A stretch of 64,000 nt of DNA from Gerris lacustris (taxonomy: Eukaryota > Arthropoda > Insecta > Hemiptera > Gerridae): assembly GCA_951217055.1 (NCBI GenBank), contig OX578276.1, positions 66,763,144 through 66,827,143 on the forward strand. Reading direction: 5' to 3'. The notes below the pieces were generated by a model. It made no database searches, was not told the DNA's origin, and saw only the letters and a program-made list of their open reading frames with translations. Below, piece by piece: positions 19,511 to 34,690 of this stretch. A program made the position numbers and the translations under genes. Position 1 is the stretch's first letter. Each line of letters opens with the position of its first letter.

Positions 19511-20440
19511 ATTTTCAAAGCAGTGCCTATGTTATTGATTAGAGAATTCTATAATGTAGTTTTTTAATTAAGAATTTAACTATATAAGTCGTTATTTCGG
19601 AGAATCTAGTTTCCATGATATTGAATGATAAGTGACCTAGTAGGAAAAACCTTTCAATCCCCAGAAAGGGTTACATTTATGGAGAATTTAGTGATTAATT
19701 AATTAAATAATTTTTCAGCGGAAGTTTTGGCACTTATATTTATTCATTGGCTGCTTGCCTTATTGTGTTTATGCCTTAAAATTAGTTGTTGCGTGTCAAA
19801 AATAACTTTATTACTGTTGAATTAATGTTAAAAGTTGAGTATTTTAGATAAGAAGGGATGCTGGAAGTTTATTATAATGGATTCCAGACAGTCAGTATGA
19901 GGTCCTTTGAAGGTAAAACGGTTTTAGAATGAAACATTTGTTCAAGGAATGGAAGCAAACCCTTAGAAATGCTTGGAGAAGGCTTGAAAAGGGGAGGGTT
20001 TGGTTAGTCTGCATGAAATTCCTGGCGTTCCTCAACTAAATGGTCACAAGGAGATATATTTTAAATAAAGAAACAGTAACGAGACGTGGGTATTCGTAAA
20101 TCTTCTTTAACAAAGATAGACATTCTGTAAATATGTGAGTATAAGTTAAACTTGTGTTACCAAAACTAAGAAGTAAAAAAAGTAAAACTATATAAGGGTG
20201 AAAAACTAAATTTTGTACTCGTTGTTCAACCTCCTTCTATACATCCTTATAATAACAACAATCCTTACATATCAAATACATCCTTATAATAACAATATCA
20301 AATATATTAGAATCACATTAATCTAGAGCTCAGAACATACTGGAAAAACAAGTATTATTTTACGTGGAGAGACAATGTTTTTAATCCCTTTAACTGAAGC
20401 TAACTTATTGTTTCCATCTGTTATATTATAGCTTTTACCA
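19511..20440. other. Unassigned DNA
   Basis: No gene was seen. The Penelope-tail block TTTTACGTGGAGAGACAA occurs alone near 20360, followed by an imperfect AACTGAAG string. Confidence 0.35.
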
Positions 20441-20454
20441 TCAACTAAATGATA

Positions 20455-21292
20455 AATAACGGCCCGAGACAACTCAGAAAAACATTCTCAAAGAAGAGTT
20501 GATAATAACTTTGCAAAGTGTTTTCCATTTATTAGTTTTCGGTTTTTCGAGGGTACATTGTTATTATTGAACATTATAGCAAAAGTTATTATAAACATAA
20601 CAATTTATCATAAAAATAACTTTTCCTCGGCAGGGAATCGAACCCGGCCTCTCTACATCCGCGTTTAATTTTCTCAGGGACTAGATAAAAAAAAAAAAAC
20701 AGCTTATATCGAAGGTAAGTGTCTATAATTTATTTCCTGATAACGGAATTAATTCAGCGAATGATATATTTATAAATAGTATTCATTTATTTTTGCTAAA
20801 ATAGGTTTTATTATTTCTTTTTATAAAGGCTTTGTTAGATAATTGAAACATTTATTACTAATATATTTTTTATTATATTTTACCATACTACCATATTTTT
20901 ACCATATTATTAATAGTTTAAATAACTCCTAATAATATTGTAATTGCATTTTAGAATTTTACTATCAAAATCGTCGGAACCGTTTCCAAAAAATGATTTT
21001 GTTCACATCTTTTCAGAGTTTTCGGGAGGTAGCGCCCCCAAGTTTGGAGCTACAATTATTTTCTTGATTTCACCTCGGGGTTTGATTTTTCTAAACATGT
21101 ATCCCAAATTCGTCGAAATCGGCCCAGCAGTTTAGGGACCAGGCGTCTGCATAGACAAACGACAAATGACAGATAGATATGTTTTAAAAATAACTTTTTT
21201 GGACTCAGGGGACCTCAATACGTGTAAATCCATCAAAATCTCAATATCTAATTTTCGTGCCATCACAATACTTTCTCTTTATATAAGAAGGT
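20455..21292 (-). repeat. Dispersed repeat family B, copy 3 (inverted)
   Basis: Reverse complement of the family: CGGCCCGAGACAACTCAGA at the left (3' end of the family), then the tRNA-like T-arm as GGGAATCGAACCC at 20632-20645. A diverged AT-rich insert follows, then the conserved part with ACCTCGGGGTTTGATTTTTC, and at the right the terminal ACTTTCTC/GAAGGTAA hairpin. Longer than copies 1 and 2 because of the insert around 20700-20940. Confidence 0.7.
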
Positions 21293-21389
21293 AAAAACGG
21301 GAGAAAATGTAATAAATTGGATAACAATAGGTTTTAAACACATAAAGTCATTAAATTGTACGAAATAGGACGCGCGGAAGGTATGTGCC

Positions 21390-21660
21390 ACACTAATTGG
21401 CAGAGCATTTTTTTATCACTTTTTTTAAACAATTTTGTAGGCTGATTATTGCCAATATATGGCGTGCGGCGGGGATCCTCCATTGAGCGAATCTCAGACG
21501 AATGTGCGGGATGATCTCAGGTGGACACAAACCTGAGAGTAGTCTCGGAGACTCGACTCTCTGATACTCGACCAGGGCTGATGTTGCTCTCAAGTGGACA
21601 TGGTTAGGAGACTAATCTCGAGACTAGCTCTCGAGATTTAGTCTCAGGTGGACACCTAGC
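21390..21660. repeat. Cluster of GGTGGACAC and TCTCGAGA motifs
   Basis: ATCTCAGGTGGACACAAACC, CTCTCAAGTGGACATGG and GTCTCAGGTGGACACC lie within 170 bp, mixed with CTCGGAGACTCGA and CTAATCTCGAGACTAGCTCT, which can fold on themselves. The stretch is GC-richer than its surroundings. It opens with ATGTGCCACACTAATTGGCA, also found at 50594-50613. No family was recognised. Confidence 0.5.
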
Positions 21661-21669
21661 TTTCGATTC

Positions 21670-21990
21670 GTCTTTAAATGGACTACATTTTTTAATTAAA
21701 ATCGTCGAAACCGTTTTCAAGATTTTTCCTTCGGGTTTTTTCAGAGTTTTTTGGGGTTGAAATTCATTTCTCATTTTTGCCTCGGGGTATGATTTTTCTG
21801 AATAAGTATGCCATATTTCGTTTAAATCGGTCAAGTGGGTTTAGGCTCCACGCGTCTGCACAGACGATAGATACATTTTTTTAAAAAAACAATTTTGGAC
21901 TCAGGGGACCTCAAAACGTGTAAATACATCCAACTCGAATTTTCGCACCCCCGCAATACTTTCTCTTTATATTAGAAAGTAAAAAGTAAT
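21670..21990 (-). repeat. Dispersed repeat family B, copy 4 (partial, inverted)
   Basis: Contains the inverted conserved part: TTAAAATCGTCGAAACCGTT, TCGGGGTATGATTTTTCTGA, a TGCCATATTTCGTTTAAATC core, ACTCAGGGGACCTCAAAACG and the terminal ACTTTCTC/GAAAGTAA hairpin at about 21958-21983. The tRNA-like core is missing. Confidence 0.65.
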
Positions 21991-21994
21991 TCCG

Positions 21995-23120
21995 AAAAGC
22001 CATTCAATTAAACCATGGTAAAACAATACATCAGAAAAAAATAATATATGTACTAGGTTTTATAGGTATGTCTTGGTAACGAATAACAAGATACTCGTAC
22101 ATTATAAGGTAGATGATCTGAGGATAGAAGGAAGGTATTACGTAAATCCTGATGTCAGCACAAAATTTAGTTTCCTCTAGAGTGCTTTATTTTATAAATT
22201 TATTGTATCATGAAACAAAATAATTATTTATGCATTTGTTATTTTTTCCGAAACATCATTGCATGGGTATAATATGTCAGCCTGTGTAAAGGGTTAAGGA
22301 CAATAGGTTTAAAGCATATCAGCCCTTAAATAGTCATTAGCTAGCTCTGTTACAAATTGTTTAAGTCTCAGTTAATAATAGGGTCGAGCCTACTGGGAGT
22401 GAACAAGAACTAAGGGCTTAGGGCCATCCCAATATAGGCTTAGCTTCATTATTGTAATAGAATTGATGGTTGACCAACCTTATTGGAAAACATAAGACCG
22501 TCTCAAAACATGGAGAGATCTTACCTAAGACTTTAAAATGGTATATTAAATTACTCTAAGCCAAGAAGTAGCCCTTTTAGCTCATACTTTGTGCAATGGC
22601 TTCTACATAGGAAATATATTGCACATGCTATTACAGTGCTCTTAGAACACTACATTTATCTACAAACAATAATTTATGACTATTATATTTTACCAGAAAA
22701 TATAGCTCTCATTTTATTTTTTAAATATTAAAGACTACTGTAGTCCCTGACGTTGCCTGGGTGTAAAGTGTGTTTTTTTATCGAAATCTCATGTAGACAG
22801 TAATTGTTCGCACTAAGGAAGAGTTATCCTGACCTAGCCACGAAATTGTACTTAAAATTTAAAATACAAATTATTAAAATACAAAATCACAGAAATCAAA
22901 GTTAATTGTTGTGTGGTGTCTATATATGTGTCAACATCATACGACGGCAAGTGTCTTTATTCTGTTATGATGTTATGATTCAATAGATATGAAGTAGTCT
23001 TGACCATTTTACAATTAGTCACCCGTTTCAAATATGGGGAGGGGGGGGTCAAATCGGGGTTAATTTCTTCTTTTGGGCTGAGCACCAAGGCTGGATACCA
23101 GAAAAAGAAAAATGTTTTCA
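21995..23120. other. Unassigned DNA
   Basis: No gene, RNA or inverted repeat was recognised. A run of nine G occurs near 23040. Confidence 0.3.
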
Positions 23121-23124
23121 TATT

Positions 23125-23310
23125 TTACGATTTTGGTAGTATTCATACTACGGAAAGATTAAATTTTAATTTAAATCAAATTATAATTATTATTAAATAC
23201 GGGAAACAGACAGAGAAAAAAACACTCCAGCGCCGGGATCCCGGCGCTGGCGTGTATTTTTCTCTGTCTGTTTCCCGTAGTTAATAATAATTATAATTTG
23301 ATTTAAAATG
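23125..23310. repeat. Family C fold-back with no loop
   Basis: The left arm ends CCAGCGCCGGGA at 23238 and the right arm starts immediately with TCCCGGCGCTGG at 23239, so the centre is the palindrome GGGATCCC. The arms are about 70 bp and include ACGGGAAACAGACAGAGAAA and AATTATAATTATTATTAA. Only the 3' tip of the tRNA-like sequence (GCGCCGGGA-like) remains at the centre. Confidence 0.85.
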
Positions 23311-23404
23311 AAAAATGTTTTGTTTGTGAGAAAAAAAATTGTTTGTGCCTACAGTGGACCCTATTCAAATTTTCATCTCTTTCCTTTTTAACTAACTTTT
23401 TTCC

Positions 23405-23760
23405 CTTTTTAGGTTTCTGTACAAAAAGAAACCTTATATAACGGCTCTGTCTGTCCGTTGGTGTGTGTCGGTTGCTTGTTCAACCGACATAAACTACTAA
23501 AACATAAACATAAACATAAACTACGTTCAATTCATCAACTACTATAGCTAGGAACATGAAATTTGGCACACAGGTGCATCTCGGCATTTGTGACAACTGG
23601 ACACTTTTTCGATTTTTCATACCTTATATTTTCAAGATGGCGGCCAATATGGCGGGCGACTAAAAAATTGTTTAGTCACTATGACATGTTATACATCAAT
23701 TTAAAGGTCTTAAAGTTTATAAAAAGAATATGCAACTATTACACTTTATAATTTTAACTT
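23405..23760 (+). repeat. Repeat family H-like copy with GAAATTTGGCA core
   Basis: TTTTTAGGTTTCTGTACAAA, a CTGTCTGTCCGTTGG tract, GAACATGAAATTTGGCACAC (23551-23570) and CAAGATGGCGGCCAATATGG follow in order. The layout resembles 34482-34690 and other families in the window. No coding sequence is convincing. Confidence 0.5.
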
Positions 23761-26030
23761 AATCGTATAGAAACCGGCGATTATCGCCTCACGTACTTAC
23801 GTAAAGCGTGCCTTACTTGTTATGTTTTAGCGCTTATCTATATACTATAAAGCCGCATGGCTAACTGACTCACTGACATTAATGTTTACCCACTTCCAGA
23901 AGAGCTAGAGACTTGAGGTTTCTACTGTTAATATACAATCGTTTGATTTAAATAAAGCGGTTTCATTTCAAAATCCTCCAATGCCATTCAATTAGAATGC
24001 ATATTTCTCTACGTACTTAGGTAGGTTTAAATTGACAGAATTGAGTTTAATATGAAATGAAATAAAAAATCCACTTAAGAAGCTCCTGGATACCAGGGTT
24101 ATTTAATGAGAACTAAATATTTATATGTTAAGAACAAAAAAAAATGTCTAACACACTTTATGACTTAGGTTCTACAGATACGCTAATTTTGTTTACTTCT
24201 CTCAAATGAATGTTTTTAAAAACGTTTATATTTAATTGTTAAACACAAAATATTAACTACAAAAACTGCCTCATAAATTGAAGTCAGTGGTGGAGACAAC
24301 ACTCACAGATTTTTGATGTATATAAAAATACAAATGGCAAATGAAATAAAATGAAAATAAGCTCGGCTCTGGGGGCTTATTTATATATACTATAGTGCTT
24401 AGGTCATGATTAAACTGTATCTGTGAGTGTTTGTCCTTGTATCTATGTGTCGCTTGCATAAGAAGTCTATTTGAATATAACTCGCTTTTTATCTGCACTG
24501 ATCTCTCCTTTGAAATTTAAAGTGGATTAGTATTTAAAATTTGAGGCAGTAGATTGGGATTAGAAAGTCTAAACAAATAGGTAAGTCGAATCATTCAGAT
24601 GATAACAGCGCAAGTTTGTCTGATTAAGTCTGGTAATCTGTATAGCGGGTTTAGTTGAACGGTTCTAAATAATGTTTAAGGGACAGTTATAATTCATGTT
24701 CTTCAAGGAACTCTTAAACAAGAAACAAACCAGTGCTTAACAAAAGAAATGAAAATTCATTTTTATAAATAACCTATTATTTATATTAACAATTCTATAC
24801 GGCCTGAGAGTTGACTCCCTGATCCCGTGTCCCCACTACAGCTAATAGTGGTAAATAATAGCTATGTGATTGTTTCTGACACTCTGTGGGATGTTGCGGC
24901 ATAGAAGGTTTTATATGAAAGAAAGACTGAGAAAGCTATTACTGGTCAAATCGATTATTTCACAATCCATCAAAATACTACGAACAGTCCTAGTCCTGTC
25001 CATGGGAAGCATATGTCTGACGTAATGGAATTATTCTAGTACATTTTAGATAGGTAAATTCTAAGTATCTATATAACTATTTAATAGTGGTTTATAATCA
25101 GTAAAAACAAAGAACTGATAATTAAAGATGTAATAATTCTCTATTTGTTCTTACTATTACAACTCAAAATGTCTTTATTCCACGTTCTCTCTTACAGGAG
25201 TACTGACACTTTTAGCCTCTCCTCTAAGGTAACCCGTCATGTTAACTTTATTACCACTAGTACTAATTGAAAAATTAATTGCAAGTAAATTATATGTAAA
25301 AGAAAATAAATAAATAAATAAAAAATCTATAAACCTCTCCAGGAACATCAAAAAATAGTATAAGATACAACTGAAAGGTATCAAAGGATTTGGAATGTTT
25401 GTAGGGAAGTATGAGAGCATGCTGGGTTATTTATCTATTTATTTTTTCATGTTTTCTATGTTGGCATTTGAAACAACTCGAGGGCACTTTTGAGCTTTCT
25501 AAAATAAGATCCTCAAATACACGAGGTACGTTTGTAACTCTGTGTAAAAAGAGATAAATACGGTATAATAATACAGTTGGTAAAAGCGCTTGAGGTAAAG
25601 AGAATTTTTCGGGGTTTTTGAAGTGCAGAGCTCAGTGTTGACTTTATTCTTCTCCATCCCAGGCTGCTTACAAAGGAAAACACCGCCAGTTAAATTTCCG
25701 GCTCTAATGAGCAAAATCTCAAAAACACACCATCAAAAGTTTACTCCATTCTTTTTGTACGTACAAAAAGAAAATTAAATCTGACAATTAATCCCAGATT
25801 TAAATAGAGATTACTGTGTACACTCATTTTTTTTTAAATGCATAATTGCGTTGATCTATTTGATGTTAGCTTTAGCGTTTGTTTATGATTATTATAAACT
25901 AATCTCTTTTTATATAACAGAATAGAATTCGCCTTCCCCAGAAGTAAAGAGTTTCGATAAGGACTATATAAAGTTTACCAAGCATTATAAGCAATTATAA
26001 TATATTTTATAGTTTGAATTATTTAACTAA
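23761..26030. other. Unassigned AT-rich DNA
   Basis: No coding motif, tRNA or clear repeat was recognised on either strand. Open frames at 24271-24498, 25175-25420 and 25499-25714 are short and without recognisable domains. Confidence 0.3.
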
Positions 26031-26037
26031 ACTCCCC

Positions 26038-26516
26038 GTCAAAATTAACGCACCACTTTTATATTTTTATGCTTACACAAAAGTCGTTCAATGAGGATCT
26101 TTTTTCTATTGTTTTCATCTCAGGCGGACCTATTTCGCCTCTGTCGATCATATCCAGACTCCTGGGACCGCCGAAAAGCTCGGCCAATTGTAGTGAGATG
26201 CACTCCTAGTGCACCTCCAACCTTTCGAGAAAAGCCTTTCTTAACCCATCGCTACGGGTTAAATCGCTTCCTCCATAGTTAAATTAGGAGGTCTAAACAA
26301 CTGTATTAATGAATAACTACGTGAGAGCTCTCATTTAATCAATTGAAAATAACAGTGAATCAATAATGATGATGATTAAATATAATTAATTTATGATGAT
26401 TAAATATAATTAATGATGATGATTAAATATGATTAACAATGATGATTACATAACATCAGTATACATTAGAGATAGTCGAAACTGAGAAATATAAAGGTGG
26501 TGCGTTAATTTTGACA
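26038..26516. mobile_element. Inverted-repeat MITE, Tc1/mariner-like ends
   Basis: GTCAAAATTAACGCACCACT with TTTATATTT at the left is matched by the reverse complement at the right, AAATATAAAGGTGGTGCGTT and AATTTTGAC. The inverted repeat is about 30 bp with one or two mismatches. The core AAAATTAACGCACC resembles ends of Tc1-like elements. The outermost bases and target duplication could not be fixed. Imperfect ATGATGATTAAATATAATTA repeats lie inside at 26370-26450. Confidence 0.55.
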
Positions 26517-26519
26517 ATC

Positions 26520-26930
26520 GAATAATTTTCACTTGCCAAAAGCTAAGTCTTAACCAATAAAAATTGGCCTTGTGTGGGCTGTGTGTTTTGAATGTGGTGT
26601 GCGTGCGTGACACACAAGGTCACTCACAAATATTGTGCCGCAAAGCATGCACACTTACCATCCTATGTCGGTTTCTTGCGAACATCGTAGGAATTTGTAG
26701 TGTACAGCATTTGAGTGTGGAAGTGTACAAAGTGCGTTTTGTGTGCGTGCTGAGTTAAAATATATTGTTTTAATTTCAAGATATCATTTGCATATATGGA
26801 CGGAGTAGGGCTGTACAGCGCGCTCACTACAAATATTAATTTACTCTGAGTGGTAAATATTCCCGCCGTTCAGCAAATTCAACACACACACATTTTTATT
26901 GGTTTGGACAAAGCTTATCTTAAATTAATA
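26520..26930. other. Unassigned DNA
   Basis: GT-rich stretch (about 26560-26760) with an open frame but no recognisable protein motif. No feature called. Confidence 0.3.
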
Positions 26931-26934
26931 TGGG

Positions 26935-27115
26935 ACCAACATTGGGCTATGGGCTAACTGTGACCAACAATCAAAATTTCATCAAAATCAGACAGCAAGT
27001 ATTTAAGGTAAGGTGTTTTGCAAAAATGTTATACGTCAGACCGATAGACAGACAGACAAGAGACCAATCATTTTCCTAATGTTGAAATGTGTCCTGGAAT
27101 AATTAAAATCGGAGA
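26935..27115 (-). repeat. Dispersed repeat family A (diverged copy, inverted)
   Basis: AATTTCATCAAAATCAGACA, a GACAGACAGACAAGAGACC tract and TTAAAATCGGAGACAT follow in the reversed family A order. Confidence 0.55.
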
Positions 27116-27132
27116 CATATAGTACAATCGGA

Positions 27133-27133
<1 letters not shown>

Positions 27134-27213
<80 letters not shown>
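27134..27213. repeat. (AAT)n microsatellite
   Basis: About 80 bp of near-perfect ATA/AAT trinucleotide repeat. Confidence 0.95.
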
Positions 27214-27215
<2 letters not shown>

Positions 27216-27608
27216 TTATTTAAATAAGTTTTACATAAGAGAAAAATAATTACAATAATTACATGATTGTTTTATATCATTTCTTTAAACATTTCTTAGT
27301 TTAGCCGCAAAAGCGATTGCTTGAGCGCGGCTAAAAATTTTTTTTTTTACATAAGTTCTTTCTAAGGTTTATAAGTTCATTCTAAGGTTTATAAGTTCAT
27401 TTAAAATTAATAGATATTTATAAATTAGTACATAACATAATTTTATTTTAATTATCCTTTAGTACATAATTTCATTTTAAGTATTTATATAAAATGCATT
27501 TAAAAGAATATAATTTAAAAGAATATAATTAAAAAGAATATAATTTAAAAGAATATAATTTAAAAGAATTTAAAATAATATAATTTAAAAGAATTTAAAC
27601 ATTATAGT
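27214..27608. repeat. Degenerate tandem AAAAGAATATAATTT repeats
   Basis: Around 27490-27600 the unit TTTAAAAGAATATAATT recurs five or more times with small changes. Earlier TTCTAAGGTTTATAAGTTCA occurs twice (near 27360 and 27380). Otherwise AT-rich and non-coding. Confidence 0.6.
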
Positions 27609-28345
27609 AATAATTACAAGATAAAAATAACTTCTCTATACTACGTTTTTAAATTTTCTGTTGACTAAATAAAAAATCATAAATTTGAAACCCGTCAAAA
27701 TGAAAATCGTAAATATGGGTCATGTCAAAACAAATAAAAATAACTTGTGGATTTTTTCCGAACTAACTTTCCATACATCAAAATTTGCTGCAAACGAATT
27801 AAATTATGCTGAAAAATTGCTCAAAGTATTAAAATAATGCATTGTCATCGTGTTCTGAGCTATTCTAAAAGTTTCAAATGTCTAGCTACTTAGGATGTTA
27901 GTTAAAAGTCGATTGCAAGATTTGTACTGGACAAACAAACAAACAAACAAACAAACAAGAAAGCAAGCTAATAAAAACGTAGTAAAATTACAAGATAAAA
28001 AGAACTTTTTATATACTACAGTTTTAAATTTTCTGTCATAAAGCATAAATTTGAAACCCGTCAAAATGAAGATAGGTAAATATGGATATGTCAAAACAAA
28101 TAAAATAACTTGCGGATTTTTTCCGAACGAACATTCCATACATCAAAATTTGCTGAAAACTAATTAAATTCTGCTGAAATATGGCTAAAAGTGCTAAAAG
28201 TAATGCATTGCCATCGTGTTCTGAGCTGTTCTAAAAGTTTTAAATGTCTAGCTACTCGGGAAGTTAGTTAAAAAGCTATTGCAAGATTTGTACTGGACAA
28301 ACAAACAAGAAAGCAAGCTAATAAAAATGTAATAAAAAGTAATAA
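27609..28345 (+). repeat. Repeat family F, two tandem units
   Basis: Two successive units of about 370 bp (27609-27984 and 27985-28345) each run ATTACAAGATAAAAA, CTACGTTTTTAAATTTTCTG-like, AATTTGAAACCCGTCAAAAT, ATACATCAAAATTTGCTG, ATTGCAAGATTTGTACTGGA and GAAAGCAAGCTAATAAAAA. Related copies at 14270-15720 and 8500 are interrupted by insertions. Joined head-to-tail, they look satellite-like, or like an element with repeated ends. No open frame. Confidence 0.8.
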
Positions 28346-29505
28346 TATTCCGGAAATCGAATAGTAAAAAAAAATATAAATATGAAGAAAAAGAGTTGTG
28401 AGTTAAAATGTATATAACAATCTATATAATTAGCCCTAAATTAATCTGTTTTCATTTACCCAAAATGTCACTGGCGGGCTGATCAACTTACACTATGAAA
28501 TTTCGTAGGTAGAATCCTCTAAGTCCCTAAATGCTCGCTAAGATTTTTTTTTTATATGATACATCATCTTAATTCAAGATGGCGGCATTTAAATGCAAAA
28601 TATATCACATATAACTGTCAGCTAAGATATATTTGGAACGAATTGCATTAGAATCTTGAAATGTAGAGTTTAGCTTCCATTTACTGCATGAAAATTGCAA
28701 TTAAAAATGCAAGAGATTTTTCATTGGGCCATGTTAATTCAATATGGTGGCCATATATGCATTTTAATCCTAGTCTTCTCATTAAAATAATTATCTCATA
28801 TTTATATCCACTAAATTAAAAGAATTCAGTAACCAAGGGCTAAAATAGGGTCAAATTAAAAAAGGGGGAGGGGAGGATTGAGCCCAGACTAATCTCCTCA
28901 AGCTGAGAATATTATACCTGGCTTCTCTAGGGTGTAAGCACCTGTTAATAAGAGAGTGGTATTTCCAATTACAAAATGGGGATGCAATGAGACACCGGGG
29001 CAAAACAGGAAAGAATACTTATGCTTTTCCTGGACATTTAACATTTAAAAATGCTTCTTTATTAGTAGGAAACAGTAACTAATTATGGAGTTTGAAACTA
29101 TATTTCATCCATGGGAGCATTAAAATGTTCTGGCTTTAAAATTTTAATTATTTTGATGCCAGTTAATATAAACCTATCAAAAAAGAAGTGAAAAAAGAAA
29201 TTCATTCAGAATAACACATTCCGTAGTGAAGCACGGGAATCCAGTTTGTAATGCTTATATATTTAATATTAATATAACAATAAAAGGTATATTATGTGCT
29301 AATGACTGAATTTGTTATAGCATACCTATTTTAGTCTCGGGTGGCGATGGTATACAATAAATAAATATAGACAAAAGTTAAAAAATATTAAGAAGATTAT
29401 ATTCATAATAACATTTTGCATAATGCCATGAAATAGAAATCTTAATTTTCTGTTGAACTCTACTCTCATTTTTAATACAACATGCTAACAGATCATAGCT
29501 TATTT
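28346..29505. other. Unassigned DNA with CAAGATGGCGGC repeats and a reversed CGTGCTTC motif
   Basis: TTCAAGATGGCGGCATTTAA (near 28572) and TTCAATATGGTGGCCATATA (near 28738) are two versions of a motif also seen at 23640, 33058 and 58930. Near 29221, TTCCGTAGTGAAGCACGGGA is the reverse of CCCGTGCTTCGCTACGGA at 62252, marking an inverted relic of the repeat that opens the array at the right edge. Confidence 0.4.
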
Positions 29506-29506
29506 A

Positions 29507-29508
<2 letters not shown>

Positions 29509-29576
<68 letters not shown>
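29509..29576. repeat. (AT)n microsatellite
   Basis: 68 bp of pure AT dinucleotide. Confidence 0.95.
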
Positions 29577-32655
<3,079 letters not shown>

Positions 32656-32660
32656 AAAGA

Positions 32661-33313
32661 AAAAAAATCGGGTACGGGGTATCTCGGAACTTTTTCTCAC
32701 TCCGGAGGCCACTGAAATTAAAGCAGCATTGGGCGTGGTCAGTACTTGGATGGGGACCGTTTTGAACGAACTGATTTTTTATCATTTAAAAAAATAAATA
32801 AATAAATAAATAAATATTTAATTATTTTAATTTTGGCTGTATTTTGACAAATGTAAACAAACAAAAGTATCAAACTAATTAATAATTATGTTACTCTTAA
32901 CTTTTAAACTAATTAATGAAATATTATCGGGTTTTTTTATGTTTGCTCATTATATTTTTCCGGTTCAAACGATATGCTTTATGTAAAAAAACGTATTTAT
33001 ACTTTTGGTATTATTAACCACCAAAGTTTCAAAATTAAAAAAATCGATAACTTCAAAATGGCGGCCGATATCAAAGTTAAATTTGGTGAATTTGTTTGTC
33101 ATACGGAGAGGTACATTTGTGCCAAATTTCAACTCGATCAGACCCCTTTTCGATTTTTAAACATTTTTGCTGACTCAAAATGGATTTTTGCTCCGTTTGG
33201 GTTCAAGATGGCGGAAAATGTTGATTTTCCGGGCGGCACAACCAGAAGTAAGGACTGATTTTTCTGCCAAGTTTCAACTCTCTAGGTTAAACACCCTAAG
33301 CGCTACGATGTAG
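32661..33313 (+). repeat. 5S-rRNA-derived SINE-like repeat, copy 1
   Basis: After ATCGGGTACGGGGTATCTCG comes a stretch (32708-32760) closely resembling the 3' half of the 5S rRNA gene. It contains AAAGCAGCATTGGGCGTGGT and AGTACTTGGATGGGGACCG, which cover the internal promoter boxes read by TFIIIA and polymerase III. One base is missing in the usual GGATGGGTGACC. About 550 bp of body follows, with AAATGGCGGCCGATATCAAA and GTGCCAAATTTCAACTCGAT, to CTAAGCGCTACGATG. The same order occurs at 58467-59335. SINEs with 5S heads are known as SINE3-type; assignment by that analogy. Confidence 0.72.
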
Positions 33314-33480
33314 CGAATTATTATTAGATAATTTCGAGGCGCTTCAGGAAACCACTCGATTATATAAATGATAGATGAATCAATTAAATGAAACAGTAAA
33401 AACTTAATAAGTATAAAAAAGCCCAGGCTGGGGAAACGGGCTGGAATAATCGGCAGTTAAAAGTTTGAATATTGTTTAGG
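33314..33480. other. Unassigned AT-rich DNA
   Basis: Nothing recognised. Confidence 0.3.
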
Positions 33481-33484
33481 TTTT

Positions 33485-33595
33485 TGACATTTTTACCTAG
33501 TGTTTGTTCTTAGGCACTGATGATGGTCTTATGAAGGCTGAAAGCTGCTTTGACAAATAAAAAAGTTTGAATTTACTTGGAGAGACAGTTTATAT
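33485..33595 (+). repeat. Penelope-like tail motif
   Basis: TAGTGTTTGTTCTTAGGCAC directly followed by TGATGATGG, then GGCTGAAAGCTGCTTTGACA and TTACTTGGAGAGACAG. Same series as 6195-6285. Confidence 0.5.
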
Positions 33596-33599
33596 TATT

Positions 33600-34480
33600 C
33601 CGTCAAAGTTGTGTTGTGGCAACAAAAGTTTTGAATAACACTAAATAAGCTGTAACATGGCTGAAATATTGAAAATCAAATCAAATAATTTCATAATGTT
33701 ATAAAATGTATCTTTTCGAATAATAGTTTCAGGAATTTTTCTTATGTGTGAAACTGACATGCAGACTCCATAACTGTCAGTATTTATTCTAAGTTAAGTA
33801 TACTTATTAATTTTGACTAACTAATATCTTACCTTTAATATATTCATATTCAATAAAACATTAAAAGTTTATTAACTCAATTATTTGCGTCAAATTAATA
33901 AACAAATATAGAAATTTATTACATTACTTGCACCTTATTGCATTACTTATTTATTAATTGCATAATAATCCTCAAATAGATTTTGTAATTTTTTAATATT
34001 TGAATAATTTACCGAAGAAAAAATATAAGAAAAAGTTTTTGAGACGGGCTAGAAAGAGGCGAAGTGATTGGTCTAAGAATAGTCAGACCCCACCACTAGT
34101 TGTTTCGGCATCTATTATTTCAATGACCTTAGTCCCATCTTTGAATTATTAACAAACTTGGTCTTTTAGAACTCTTACTTGTTTTTATTTTACCTATTTT
34201 GGTTATTCGCTTTTTCATTTATTCAGAGGCGTTTTATATAAAACCTCTATTTATTTTTAACTCTATTTAATTTATATAAATTCTGTTTTTACTTTTTCAT
34301 ACATGTTTCCTCGTATACGTAGTATATATGTAAATGCATTTTATAGAATAAAGTATTTACTTCTAGCTACTTGTATCACATGGATGAAAACCCCGATTTA
34401 GCCAAGCAAACTGTGCATTTTAAAATACATTTATTCCTCTTTCAAATGCCGTAAGCCACATATATTTATATTTTATCCTT
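33600..34480. other. Unassigned AT-rich DNA
   Basis: No feature recognised. Confidence 0.3.
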
Positions 34481-34481
34481 T

Positions 34482-34690
34482 TTAGGGTCCGTAGGCAAAA
34501 CCAATAAGGACCCTTATATTTTCCTGCGTGTGTCTGTCTGTCCGTCCGTCCGTTTTTCGCCTGCTCTCACTACCCCTTTCGTCCTATAACTTTGAAATTT
34601 GGCATATATATGTATAGCACCTACCACACATTTTAAAAATATAGCGACCAAAAAAAAACTTAAGGGTTAAAAAGTAATTGTTTTTTATGA
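34482..34690 (+). repeat. Repeat family H, best copy
   Basis: TTTAGGGTCCGTAGGCAAAA, AAGGACCCTTATATTTTCCT, a CTGTCTGTCCGTCCGTCCG tract and CTTTGAAATTTGGCATATAT (34590-34609) follow in order. A shorter version opens at 38208 (GGGCCTGTAGGCAAAACCGA). Confidence 0.6.

Noticed and set aside
32974..33258. Open frame inside the 5S-derived repeat as a protein gene
   Set aside because: The frame is not kept in the second copy at 58.9 kb and has no domain; it is a chance opening.
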